DNA of 42,345 bases from an uncultured Oscillospiraceae bacterium (GTDB lineage: Bacteria; Bacillota; Clostridia; Oscillospirales; Oscillospiraceae): positions 21,632 through 63,976 of the forward strand of contig CAJUSE010000010.1 of NCBI GenBank assembly GCA_910588975.1, in the 5' to 3' direction. The notes beneath the pieces were generated by a model. That model was not told the DNA's origin, did not search any database, and saw only the letters and a program-made list of their open reading frames with translations. The first letter of the stretch is position 1. Every line of letters starts with the position of its first letter. This document shows positions 31,960-39,369 of the stretch, piece by piece. Both the position numbers and the translations under genes were made by a program.

Positions 31960-32020
31960 CACCCCTTCTCCGTTTTTGGCATAGCCTGAAGTGAGCCAAT
32001 TTTGAACGGAGGTCCTTTTT

Positions 32021-33097
32021 ATGGAGACAAAGGTCACCTTTTTCCTCGGGGCCAACGCCCCCACCGGGTTCTACTCCCTCTATGACGAGCTGCTGCCCCT
32101 GGACCTGGCCCAACGGGTCTTTCTGCTGAAGGGGGGCGCCGGCTGCGGCAAATCCACCCTCATGCGTCAGGTGGCCGCCGCTCTGGAGGAGGATGGGGAG
32201 CGGGTGGAGTACATCGTCTGTTCGGGGGACCCGGACAGCCTGGACGGCGTGGTATTTCCCGACCTGGGCGCCGCCATCGTGGATGCCACCGCCCCCCACA
32301 TCCGGGAGCCTCAGCTGCCCGGTGTGGTGGACAGCTACATCGACCTGGGCCGGTTCTATGACCACGCCGCCCTGGTCCCCCTGCGCCAGGACATCGCCCG
32401 GACCACCGCCGGCTATCGCAGCCACTACGGCCGGGCCTACCGCTGCCTCACCGCCGCCTGCCAGCTCATTTCCGACGACCGGGAGCTGTTGACCACCCCT
32501 GCTCTGGAGGCTAAGCTCCACAAACGGGCCAAGGGCATTGCCTCCCGGGAGCTGAAAAAGACGGGCCGTGGCCCCGGGCGGGTGACCCGGCGGTTTTTAA
32601 GCTCGGTGAACTGCCGGGGCCACTTCTGCCTGTTCGGCACCGCCGATGCCCTGTGCAGCCGGGTCTATGAGCTGGCCGACAGCTACGGCCTGGGCCACAT
32701 CCTGCTGGAGGATCTGGCCCGGGCGGCGGTGGAGGCGGGCTATCACGTCATCGCCTGCCCCAGCCCCCTATTCCCTGAGCGGCTGGAGCATCTCCTCATT
32801 CCCGGGCTGTCCCTGGCCTTCCTCACCTCCGCCCCCGGCCTGAGCTATCCCGGCCGGCCCTACCGGCGGCTGCGGGTGGATGCCATGGTGGAAGGGGAGA
32901 CCTTGAAGCAGTACCGCCCCCGGCTGAAGCTGTCCGCCCGGGTGAGCCGCTCCCTCATCGACGAGGCGGTGGCCGCCCTGGCCCGGGCCAAGGCCGAGCA
33001 CGACGAGTTGGAGAAGCTCTACAACCCCCATGTGGACTTCGCCGGGGTGGAGGGGCAGGCCCAGGCGGTCATCGAGGAGCTAAAGGCCCTCATGTGA
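32021..33097 (+). CDS. PRK06851-type P-loop ATPase
   Basis: 358 residues. Walker A GGAGCGKST (38-46) close to the N-terminus, preceded by FFLGANAPTGFYSLYDELL. A second nucleotide-binding-like region lies near residues 190-260 (RFLSSVNCRGHFCLFGTADALCSRVYELADSYG), as in the two-domain PRK06851 family of clostridial ATPases. Soluble and cytosolic; role unknown. CGGAGG is 8-9 nt before the ATG. Monocistronic, between the dipeptidase terminator and its own. Confidence 0.82.
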   Translation: METKVTFFLGANAPTGFYSLYDELLPLDLAQRVFLLKGGAGCGKSTLMRQVAAALEEDGERVEYIVCSGDPDSLDGVVFPDLGAAIVDATAPHIREPQLPGVVDSYIDLGRFYDHAALVPLRQDIARTTAGYRSHYGRAYRCLTAACQLISDDRELLTTPALEAKLHKRAKGIASRELKKTGRGPGRVTRRFLSSVNCRGHFCLFGTADALCSRVYELADSYGLGHILLEDLARAAVEAGYHVIACPSPLFPERLEHLLIPGLSLAFLTSAPGLSYPGRPYRRLRVDAMVEGETLKQYRPRLKLSARVSRSLIDEAVAALARAKAEHDELEKLYNPHVDFAGVEGQAQAVIEELKALM

Positions 33098-33104
33098 GGG
33101 ACAA

Positions 33105-33180
33105 AACCCCTCCAAAACCGGGTCAAAACTCACCTAAAACCCATCCCAAAGCCCTTCAAAACCCATCCTGAAAGGCCTAA
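33105..33180 (+). repeat. Degenerate AAAACCCATCC-type short repeats
   Basis: Directly after the ATPase stop codon, CAAAACC/TAAAACCCATCC-like units recur about five times at irregular 11-20 bp spacing. Strongly purine/cytosine-biased, G-poor, and not coding. Confidence 0.5.
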
Positions 33181-33186
33181 AAGGGC

Positions 33187-33226
33187 AAAAAAGCCCGGCG
33201 GAAACTCATTTCCGCCGGGCTTTTTC
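33187..33226 (+). terminator. Intrinsic terminator of the ATPase gene
   Basis: Perfect 17-bp stem AAAAAGCCCGGCGGAAA/TTTCCGCCGGGCTTTTT, loop CTCA. Confidence 0.9.
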
Positions 33227-33296
33227 ATGGTAAAACAGATGCTTTTGGTCCTCACACACCCACAATTCGGTGGGTTTGCCCCCAAAAAATATCCCC

Positions 33297-33512
33297 TCAA
33301 TCCAGGGAGAAATCCTCCTGGCTGAGCTTGTCAGTGTTCAGCAGGGCGGGCTTGGGGGGCGTGCGCTTCATAGGGTCGTACTTAAAGCTGCCGCAGTGGT
33401 CTCCGGGGGAGACCATGCCCTTCTTTTTGCACAGCACCTTGTCCTCGCCCAGTGTGGCCCCCTTGGCGCAGTAGGCGCAGCGGGGCTCAATATCCTTGTG
33501 GAACAGACCCAT
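33297..33512 (-). CDS. Small four-cysteine, putative zinc-ribbon protein
   Basis: 71 residues. MGLFHKDIEPRCAYCAKGATLGED... with C-x2-C (CAYC) and C-x10-C (LCKKKGMVSPGDHC), a plausible metal-binding pair, then a Lys/Pro tail. I know no function; it resembles small conserved clostridial proteins of this size. The start at 33512 has AAGGAGG 7 nt upstream, and a near-consensus promoter lies just before it; the longer ORF from 33572 would begin inside the promoter. Confidence 0.75.
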   Translation of the reverse strand: MGLFHKDIEPRCAYCAKGATLGEDKVLCKKKGMVSPGDHCGSFKYDPMKRTPPKPALLNTDKLSQEDFSLD

Positions 33513-33543
33513 GGGGCGGCCCTCCTTTTCTCTCTTTGCCCCT

Positions 33544-33572
33544 ATTGTATCACAAATCCCGCCGCTGTTCAA
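33544..33572 (-). promoter_or_regulatory. Promoter of the small Cys-rich gene
   Basis: Minus strand TTGAAC (33572-33567), 17 bp, TACAAT (33549-33544). Confidence 0.7.
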
Positions 33573-33581
33573 TGGAAAAGT

Positions 33582-34748
33582 CTATCCCCGCCGCCGGTGC
33601 CGCCTACTGCCCGCCACCGCTAGGGCAAAAAAGGCCAGAAAGACCACCCAGGCCGCTACGGTGGACAGGGTCAAGGCGGTGGAAAAGTCCACTCCGGCGA
33701 TGCCGGTGACCTGGTCGGCCAGGTAGGCGGACACAGTCCGGTCCATACCCAAAAAGCGGAACAGGGCGGCCGTCAGGCCGGCGGAGACGACGCCGTGGAG
33801 CAGCTTGCCGAAGATGTAGGTGCCCACATTCAGCCCGCTGCGGCCCAGGAAGGAGAGGACCTGACAGTGGACGGATATCCCCGCCCAGCCCAGCAGGAAG
33901 GCGGCCATGGACACCCGGCCTGTGAGGGAGCCCTCCCCGGTGAGGGTCCACACCCCCGAGGACAGCTCCAAAAGCCCGGTGAGCAGCCGCTGGGCCCAGA
34001 CCTCGGTGAAGCCGAGAGGGGCCAGCAGCCGCCCCAGCAGGCCGGCCAGGGCGGGCAGCAGCCCGGAGAGAAAGCACAGCCGGAGAATAACAGTGAAGGT
34101 GATGACAAAGGCGCAGATGTTCAACGTGGAGGTCACCGCCCCGCTCACCGCCCCGGTAAAGGCCTCGGAGAAGCGGCAGGCGGTGATGGGCCCGGTGCCC
34201 CCATGGCCGCCCTTCCACTCCCTGCCCTTATAAAAGCGGAACAGCACCCCCACGCAGACCGAGGCCAGGCCGTGGACCAGGCATAGCAGCACCCCCACCC
34301 GGCTGTCGGCAAAGACCCCGGCCCCCACCACCCCCAGAATGAAGGCGGGGCCCGAGTTGTTGCAGAAGCCCAGTAGGCGCTCGCACTCGCTTTTGGAGCA
34401 GCTGCCGCTCTCGTAGAGGGTGAGGGCGGCCCGGGCCCCCACGGGGTAGCCCCCGATGAAGCCCAGCACCAGCGGGGCGGCACAGGCCCCGCTCAGGTGG
34501 AACACCGGCCCCATCACCGGCTCCAGCAGCCGGCCCAGATAGCCCGCCAGCCCCAGAGAGATGGTGAGGGAGGTGAGGATGAAAAAGGGGAACAGGGAGG
34601 GGAGGATCACGTTGTAGCACAGCCCCAGCCCCTCCTTGACGGCGGCGGATACCTCCTTGGGCCAGCAGATGAGGGCCAGGGCACAGCACAGCAGGGCAGA
34701 CCCCCAGAAGATTTGGAAAAATCCCTCCCGGCGCAATAGCTTGAACAT
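33582..34748 (-). CDS. ylbJ: Sporulation integral membrane protein YlbJ
   Basis: 388 residues, about eight membrane segments, nucleoside-recognition (Gate) fold. Typical stretches: GLGLCYNVILPSLFPFFILTSL, LLEPVMGPVFHLSG, VLGFIGGYPVGARAALTLYESG, ERLLGFCNNSGPAFILGVVGAGVF. YlbJ is a mother-cell (sigma-E) protein needed for spore envelope formation in Bacillus. Start at 34748 has GGAGGTGG 6 nt upstream; the ORF extends in frame to 34901 without a site. A CATATATT upstream (about 34767-34774) vaguely resembles a sigma-E -10, without a convincing -35. Confidence 0.88.
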   Translation of the reverse strand: MFKLLRREGFFQIFWGSALLCCALALICWPKEVSAAVKEGLGLCYNVILPSLFPFFILTSLTISLGLAGYLGRLLEPVMGPVFHLSGACAAPLVLGFIGGYPVGARAALTLYESGSCSKSECERLLGFCNNSGPAFILGVVGAGVFADSRVGVLLCLVHGLASVCVGVLFRFYKGREWKGGHGGTGPITACRFSEAFTGAVSGAVTSTLNICAFVITFTVILRLCFLSGLLPALAGLLGRLLAPLGFTEVWAQRLLTGLLELSSGVWTLTGEGSLTGRVSMAAFLLGWAGISVHCQVLSFLGRSGLNVGTYIFGKLLHGVVSAGLTAALFRFLGMDRTVSAYLADQVTGIAGVDFSTALTLSTVAAWVVFLAFFALAVAGSRRHRRRG

Positions 34749-34866
34749 AAGTAACCACCTCCGCCGGGCAATATATGCGATAGCGGGGGAAATGATGAAT
34801 GGGAAAAAGAGATGGGGAGTGACTTTATTTGACTGCAATGGCCTATCAATTACTACTATATTTTCC

Positions 34867-34895
34867 TTGACGAATAAATGAAAATATGATAAAAT
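34867..34895 (+). promoter_or_regulatory. Promoter, plus strand
   Basis: TTGACG (34867-34872), 17 bp, TAAAAT (34890-34895); start near 34902, reading toward the small ORF and the gene at 35150. Confidence 0.6.
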
Positions 34896-34964
34896 GAACA
34901 AAAAAGAAAAAAGAATTTTGAATTATATAATACTTTTGCACAAATAGAAGGCGGTGAGTCCCAT

Positions 34965-35063
34965 GTGGCGGTGAAAAGAAAGCAGACGAAAAATAAAGGG
35001 AATAGGACAAAAGAACCGTCCTCTTGTATTCACAAAAGCGACCCTGGTTTTTGCATGGACTGA
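34965..35063 (+). CDS. Candidate 32-residue small protein
   Basis: GTG start, AAGGCGGTGAG a few bases upstream, 63 nt downstream of the predicted transcription start. Encodes a very basic N-terminal half (KRKQTKNKGNRTK) and a Cys-containing tail ending CIHKSDPGFCMD. Two cysteines nine residues apart could form a disulfide loop. No homologue known to me. An overlapping ATG at 34963 would give only MWR. May be a small regulatory peptide or a leader peptide for the gene at 35150; equally, it may be chance. Confidence 0.35.
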   Translation: MAVKRKQTKNKGNRTKEPSSCIHKSDPGFCMD

Positions 35064-35149
35064 CTACGAATATATTTTGGCATAATACTGGTGCCTTGGG
35101 AATACGAGATTTCGGAATTAGTTATGGCAAATAAAAGGGGAGGGTCTAA

Positions 35150-35704
35150 ATGAAAAAGCATTTCAAAACGTTTGCAGTGCTTTTTTTGATTGCCTTACTC
35201 TGTATAGGCGGCTATCATGGGTATTGCTCCATCCGAAGCCAAAAGCAATTTGAAAAGCTGGCAGCCGCCTTGGCCTATGTGCCGCACGATATCTATATCA
35301 ATTACAGCTACACTGACATGGAAGAGTCTGATGACCATGCTCATGTGAACCGGTTCGTTAACTTCACACTGGATACGCCAGAGCAGGTCAGCCAAGTTGA
35401 TGCTTTGCTTGCCCAACTGACGTATGAAGGCTATTTTCCCGAGTGGCAATTCAAGAAGAGGATCACGCCCGGGGAAGATAGTTATTTCATTACCGTTTTG
35501 AAACCGGGTGGAACGGTCGAAAACGAGGACGATATTTTGTTCAGCATGTTTATGACGAAAAGTGTTACCACCTTTGGCGGCGACACATATTTCTTCCATG
35601 GAGAACTGGGCAATACTGAAGCGCTTTATCAGGCGGTTCGGGAGATGTCCCTCGTAGAAAAGGAGCAGCGGGCTGACGAGGACCTTGCCCATTGTATCAG
35701 TTAA
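35150..35704 (+). CDS. Membrane-anchored or secreted protein of unknown function
   Basis: 184 residues. A single N-terminal hydrophobic stretch (MKKHFKTFAVLFLIALLCIGGYHGYC) acts as signal or anchor; the Cys at residue 26 follows GYHGY, which is not a good lipobox. The rest is soluble, mixed alpha/beta, rich in aromatic residues and acidic. No domain recognised. GGGGAGG is 7 nt before the ATG. Base composition is clearly more AT-rich than neighbouring genes, suggesting recent acquisition. Ends at a bidirectional terminator shared with the TetR gene. Confidence 0.75.
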   Translation: MKKHFKTFAVLFLIALLCIGGYHGYCSIRSQKQFEKLAAALAYVPHDIYINYSYTDMEESDDHAHVNRFVNFTLDTPEQVSQVDALLAQLTYEGYFPEWQFKKRITPGEDSYFITVLKPGGTVENEDDILFSMFMTKSVTTFGGDTYFFHGELGNTEALYQAVREMSLVEKEQRADEDLAHCIS

Positions 35705-35737
35705 AAGAGAGGAGGACAGTCTCTCCCCTCCCACAAA

Positions 35738-35771
35738 AAAGGGCGTGCAGTCAAACGGCTGCACGCCCTTT
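35738..35771. terminator. Bidirectional terminator
   Basis: Thirteen-bp stem AAAGGGCGTGCAG/CTGCACGCCCTTT between convergent genes, with A/T tracts on both sides. Confidence 0.85.
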
Positions 35772-35780
35772 CCCTTTTTC

Positions 35781-36398
35781 CTATTTCTCCCCCTGGCCCT
35801 CGCCCTTGTCCGCCTGGAAGGACAGCTCGAAGAGGGTGTAATCCTGGATCAGCTTGTCCCAAAGGGAATAGCTCCCCCGGTGGAGGATCCAGTCGATGAC
35901 CACCCCCCGGAAGTGGCGGAAGAAGAAGTCAGCCACCCACTGGGGGGAGTACTCCGGGGTCAGGACCTCCCCCTTGGACAGCTCGGTGAGGCAGGCCTCC
36001 ATGGTGCGCAGGGTGTACCGCCGGGGGGACATGGAGGAGGCGGTTGGGTCGGCCAGCCGCCGGGTATAATAGAGTGCCATGGTCTCCCAGCCCAGCTCCT
36101 CCATGTACTGGGTGTAGAACCGCAGCAGGGCCTCCAGCCGCTCCATGGGCGGGGCGGTATCATAGGGGGCCAGGGCGGACTCCAGGTAGTTGTCCAGGGA
36201 GGCGAAGCCCTGGTTGAGCAGGTCGTCCTTGCCCTTGAAGTGGTGGTAAAAGGCCCCGGTGGTCACCCCCGCCTTGGCGCACACGTCCCGGATGTTCAGC
36301 TTTTCAAAGCCCACCTGGCCGGCCAGGGTGACGGCGGCGTCCAGAATGGCCTGGCGGGTGACCTGGGCCTTGAGCTGTCTGCGCTGCTGGTAATCCAT
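35781..36398 (-). CDS. TetR/AcrR-family transcriptional regulator
   Basis: 205 residues. N-terminal TetR DNA-binding domain: QAILDAAVTLAGQVGFEKLNIRDVCAKAGVTTGAFYHHFKGKDDLL (about 16-61). The C-terminal ligand domain has many aromatic residues and no assigned effector. GGAGGG precedes the ATG. Divergent from the DegV gene, with a perfect 13-bp palindrome and a consensus promoter between them, so it probably controls itself and degV. Confidence 0.92.
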   Translation of the reverse strand: MDYQQRRQLKAQVTRQAILDAAVTLAGQVGFEKLNIRDVCAKAGVTTGAFYHHFKGKDDLLNQGFASLDNYLESALAPYDTAPPMERLEALLRFYTQYMEELGWETMALYYTRRLADPTASSMSPRRYTLRTMEACLTELSKGEVLTPEYSPQWVADFFFRHFRGVVIDWILHRGSYSLWDKLIQDYTLFELSFQADKGEGQGEK

Positions 36399-36420
36399 AA
36401 AGCATCCCTCCGGAAAATGC

Positions 36421-36469
36421 TTGACAAGGGGTTATTTCCCTCGTATAATACTTCACATAACATTGTTAT
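36421..36469. promoter_or_regulatory. degV promoter with overlapping TetR-type operator
   Basis: Consensus TTGACA (36421-36426), 17 bp, TATAAT (36444-36449) on the plus strand. A perfect palindrome ATAACATTGTTAT (36457-36469) covers the predicted transcription start region, a typical repressor position. Confidence 0.75.
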
Positions 36470-36524
36470 TTTACCCTTATTATATCTTGGCAGCATCGAA
36501 CTGTCAACCGATGGAGGAATTTGT

Positions 36525-37388
36525 TTGAACCCCGAAAAAATCGCCTTTTTGGTGGACTCCTGCGCCGAGCTGGAGCCCCGGCACTGTCAGGGCATCCCGG
36601 TCTATATCGTCCCCCTGCGTATCACCTGCGACGACGGCAGCTATGACGCCGGGGAGACCATCACCTCCGAGGACATCTACCGCCGCCTGGAGGCGGGAGA
36701 GCTGCCCAAGACCTCCCTGCCCCAGCCCAGCCGGGTGGCGGAGACCCTGGAGCGCATCAAGGCTGACGGCTACGAGCGGGTCATCGCCCTGCCCCTGTCC
36801 TCGGGGCTGAGCGGCACCCACAACATGATCCGCATCGCCTGCGAGGAGCGGAAGGATCTCATCACCGCCGTCTTTGATACCTGTTCGGGGGCCATCCCTC
36901 TGGGGGCCATGGTCCTCCAGCTGTGGGAGGACATCCAGAACGGCATGGACTGGGCCCGGCTCATGGACGAGCGGGTGCCCCACCTGCTAAAGAACACCCA
37001 CCCCTATTTCTCGGTGGACACCCTGGAATACCTGCAAAAGGGGGGGCGCATTGGCAAGATCACCGCCCTGGCGGGCACGGTGCTCAATATCAAGCCTATC
37101 CTCACCTTTGCCGAGGACGGCCAGCTGGTGAACGTGGCCAAGGTCCGGGGCAGCCGCCAGGTCCAGAGCAAGCTCATCGAGCTGGTCAAACAGCACCTGG
37201 GGGAGCACAAGGACTTCAACCTGCTGGTGGCCAACGGCGGAGCTGAGCCGGAGATGGAGCAGCTCAAGGCCGACCTGATGGCCGCCATTCCCGGCTGCCG
37301 CCATGTGTGGGACTCCAACATTGATGCCACTCTGGCCGCTTACATCGGCCGTGGCGTCCTGGGCGCCTGCATCATGCTGCTGGACTAA
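36525..37388 (+). CDS. DegV-family fatty-acid-binding protein
   Basis: 287 residues. N-terminal KIAFLVDSCAELEPRHCQ, then TSLPQPSRVAETLERI, IALPLSSGLSGTHNMIRIA, VFDTCSGAIPLGAMVL and YLQKGGRIGKITALAGTVLNIKPILTF all match DegV/FakB proteins, which hold a fatty acid for phosphorylation by FakA. In the first motif the usual DS(T/A)(A/S)D is DSCAE, with Cys in place of Thr/Ala. The TTG at 36525 is the start, with GGAGG 7 nt upstream; the reading frame is open far upstream but lacks signals. Monocistronic. No FakA kinase in the window. Confidence 0.9.
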   Translation: MNPEKIAFLVDSCAELEPRHCQGIPVYIVPLRITCDDGSYDAGETITSEDIYRRLEAGELPKTSLPQPSRVAETLERIKADGYERVIALPLSSGLSGTHNMIRIACEERKDLITAVFDTCSGAIPLGAMVLQLWEDIQNGMDWARLMDERVPHLLKNTHPYFSVDTLEYLQKGGRIGKITALAGTVLNIKPILTFAEDGQLVNVAKVRGSRQVQSKLIELVKQHLGEHKDFNLLVANGGAEPEMEQLKADLMAAIPGCRHVWDSNIDATLAAYIGRGVLGACIMLLD

Positions 37389-37410
37389 AAACGATACCCA
37401 ATAAACAAAC

Positions 37411-37443
37411 AGCGGGGCCTTCCCATAAGGAAGGCCCCGCTTC
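37411..37443. terminator. Bidirectional terminator between degV and tag
   Basis: Thirteen-bp perfect stem AGCGGGGCCTTCC/GGAAGGCCCCGCT, 5-nt loop. Confidence 0.85.
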
Positions 37444-37445
37444 AG

Positions 37446-38012
37446 TTATTTTTGAGCCAGAAAACACTCCGGCTCATGGGAGTTGATGACCCCCACGGCC
37501 TGGAGGTAGGCGTAGATGATGGTGGAGCCCACAAACTTCATGCCCCGCTTTTTCAGGTCCTTGGAGATGGCATCGGACAGGGGGGAGGTGGCAAGGCCGG
37601 TTTCGTAGACCACCTGGCCCTCGCTCCACTGCCACAGGTAGCGGTCAAAGGAGCCAAACTGGGCCTGGATGTCCCGGAACACCCGGGCGTTGGTGACGGC
37701 GGAGCGGATCTTTAGCCGGTTGCGGACGATGCCCTCGTCCTGGGCCAGAGCTTCCAGCTTGTCCTCGCCGTAGCCGGCCACCTTATCCAGGTCGAAATTG
37801 TCAAAGGCCCGGCGGAAGCCCTCCCGCTTATTGAGTACGCACTCCCAGGATAGCCCCGCCTGGAACCCCTCCAAAATCAGCATTTCAAAGAGGACGTGGT
37901 CGTCGTGGACAGGCACGCCCCATTCACAGTCGTGGTAGTGGATGTAGGCGGGATTTTTGGGGTTGGCCCAGGGGCAGCGGACCTTCCCGTCCGGCCAGGT
38001 CAATTCACTCAC
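37446..38012 (-). CDS. tag: DNA-3-methyladenine glycosylase I
   Basis: 188 residues, matching the E. coli Tag length. Excises 3-methyladenine from alkylated DNA. N-terminal RCPWANPKNPAYIHYHDCEWGVPVHDDHVLFEMLILEGFQAGLSWECVLNKREGFRRAF is diagnostic. The zinc-snap ligands are Cys13 and His27 with a C-terminal H-x3-C (HEPEC). A GTG start at 38012 lies inside the end of the decarboxylase gene, with GGAGGAGG about 9 nt upstream, so it is translationally coupled. A longer in-frame ORF from 38177 is a shadow of the upstream gene. Confidence 0.93.
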   Translation of the reverse strand: MSELTWPDGKVRCPWANPKNPAYIHYHDCEWGVPVHDDHVLFEMLILEGFQAGLSWECVLNKREGFRRAFDNFDLDKVAGYGEDKLEALAQDEGIVRNRLKIRSAVTNARVFRDIQAQFGSFDRYLWQWSEGQVVYETGLATSPLSDAISKDLKKRGMKFVGSTIIYAYLQAVGVINSHEPECFLAQK

Positions 38013-39369
38013 AGCAATTTTCCTCCTCCCGTGCCACCACGGCGATCTCCCTCTGGCCGTAGGCGGCAAAGAGGGGCAAAATATCCTCGGTGATGACCTC
38101 ACCGCTGATGGCGATGGGCACCGCCGGGGGGCAGGACACGGTGGGCTGACCGCAGATCCGGCCCGCCGCCCGGTCAAGTCTCACCCACTCATGCCGGGCA
38201 AAGACGGCCCGGCGGATGCTCATGCGGCGCTCCAGGGGCCGGAGCTGCAAGACCTGCCGGGGCCGGGAGGGCCTGGGGAGCAGGGCCAGAAGAGTTTCCT
38301 CCAGCCGGTCCATGTCCTCCTCCCAGCTTCCGTTGGGGGCGAACATACACACCAGATAATCGCTGTCGGTGAACTCGGGCTCCATGGCGTTTTGCCGCAA
38401 AATTTGGCCCAATTCCTCCCCGGAATAGCCAAAACCGGCGGCGTCAAGGGTCAATTTCAGCCCCTCATCTCCCACAAAAGCCATCCCCTGGGCCGTTAAA
38501 TGGGCCTTAAGAGCGTCCAAACGGGCACAGCAGGCCCCTAATTTGCCCGAAAAATCCTCGCTGAGATAGCGGTTGCACAGGTCCAGGGACTGGAGGGTCA
38601 GATAGGAGGGGCTGGTGGAGCCGGTCATGACCAGCGCCCCCTTGGCCTCCTGCCCCCAGGCTTGGGCGGCGTCGTGGCTCATGTGGAGGTAGGCCCCACC
38701 GGTGAGGACAGGCAGGGTCTTGTGGGCTGAGTCGGCGCACAGCCAGGCCCCCAGGTCCATGGGGTGGGCGGGCTTATCCAAAAAGTGAAGGTAGGCCCCG
38801 TGGGCATTGTCCACCAGCAGGGGCACATCGTATTTTTTGCACACCCGGGCGATGCCGGCGATGTCGGCCGTATGGCCCAGATAGTCGGGGCTTGTGAGGT
38901 AGAGGGCGAAGGGCGGATTCCCTCCGGCGAGGGCGGCCTCCACCGCCTCCGGGTCCACCTGGCAGGAGCAGATGGAGTTGTCCGAGCCGCTCTGGGGGTA
39001 GAGCCAGTCCACGGCGCAGCCCACCAATGCACAGGCATAGAGGAAGGAGCGGTGGACGTTGCGGACAGCCAGGATGTGCTCCCGCCCAGGCTTGCGGTGC
39101 TGCCAGGCCAGGGTGACCATGGAGCGGATAACGTGGCTGGAGCCCTCGGTGGTGTAGAGGGTCCGGCCGGTGCCAAAGAGGGCGGTGGCGTTTGCCTCGC
39201 TCTGGGCGATGATGCCCTCGCACTCGTAGAGGGCGTCGGCGCCGGCGATCTCCGTGATGTCCAGCCCCTCACAGCCCAGCAGGGGGGCACCCTTGTGGCC
39301 GGGCATGTGGAGCCGGGAAATGCCGCTCTGGGCGTAGGCCCTCACAAAGTCGTAGATGGGGGTGTTCAT
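38005..39369 (-). CDS. Orn/Lys/Arg decarboxylase-type PLP enzyme
   Basis: 454 residues. Fold-type I PLP enzyme of the short Gram-positive YaaO/SpeA-like branch. RLHMPGHKG (20-27) is the family's N-terminal signature, LLVDNAHGAY holds the PLP-contacting Asp, and the PLP lysine is Lys217 in SAHKTLPVLTGGAYLH. Produces a polyamine or diamine (cadaverine, putrescine or agmatine); the substrate cannot be assigned. Start 39369 overlaps the symporter stop by 4 bp (ATGA) and the 3' end overlaps tag by 8 bp. The longer ORF from 39429 is out of context. Confidence 0.88.
   Translation of the reverse strand: MNTPIYDFVRAYAQSGISRLHMPGHKGAPLLGCEGLDITEIAGADALYECEGIIAQSEANATALFGTGRTLYTTEGSSHVIRSMVTLAWQHRKPGREHILAVRNVHRSFLYACALVGCAVDWLYPQSGSDNSICSCQVDPEAVEAALAGGNPPFALYLTSPDYLGHTADIAGIARVCKKYDVPLLVDNAHGAYLHFLDKPAHPMDLGAWLCADSAHKTLPVLTGGAYLHMSHDAAQAWGQEAKGALVMTGSTSPSYLTLQSLDLCNRYLSEDFSGKLGACCARLDALKAHLTAQGMAFVGDEGLKLTLDAAGFGYSGEELGQILRQNAMEPEFTDSDYLVCMFAPNGSWEEDMDRLEETLLALLPRPSRPRQVLQLRPLERRMSIRRAVFARHEWVRLDRAAGRICGQPTVSCPPAVPIAISGEVITEDILPLFAAYGQREIAVVAREEENCCE

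Larger units (their letters stand above)
34749..35149. other. AT-rich intergenic region between YlbJ and an unknown gene
   Basis: 400 bp, far more AT-rich than its surroundings. Contains the plus-strand promoter at 34867, a candidate 32-codon gene at 34965, and the GGGGAGG ribosome site of the gene at 35150. Nothing else recognised. Confidence 0.6.

Noticed and set aside
35685..36524. N-terminal extension of the DegV frame
   Set aside because: Overlaps the TetR gene in antisense and precedes the consensus degV promoter; the TTG at 36525 has a proper ribosome site.
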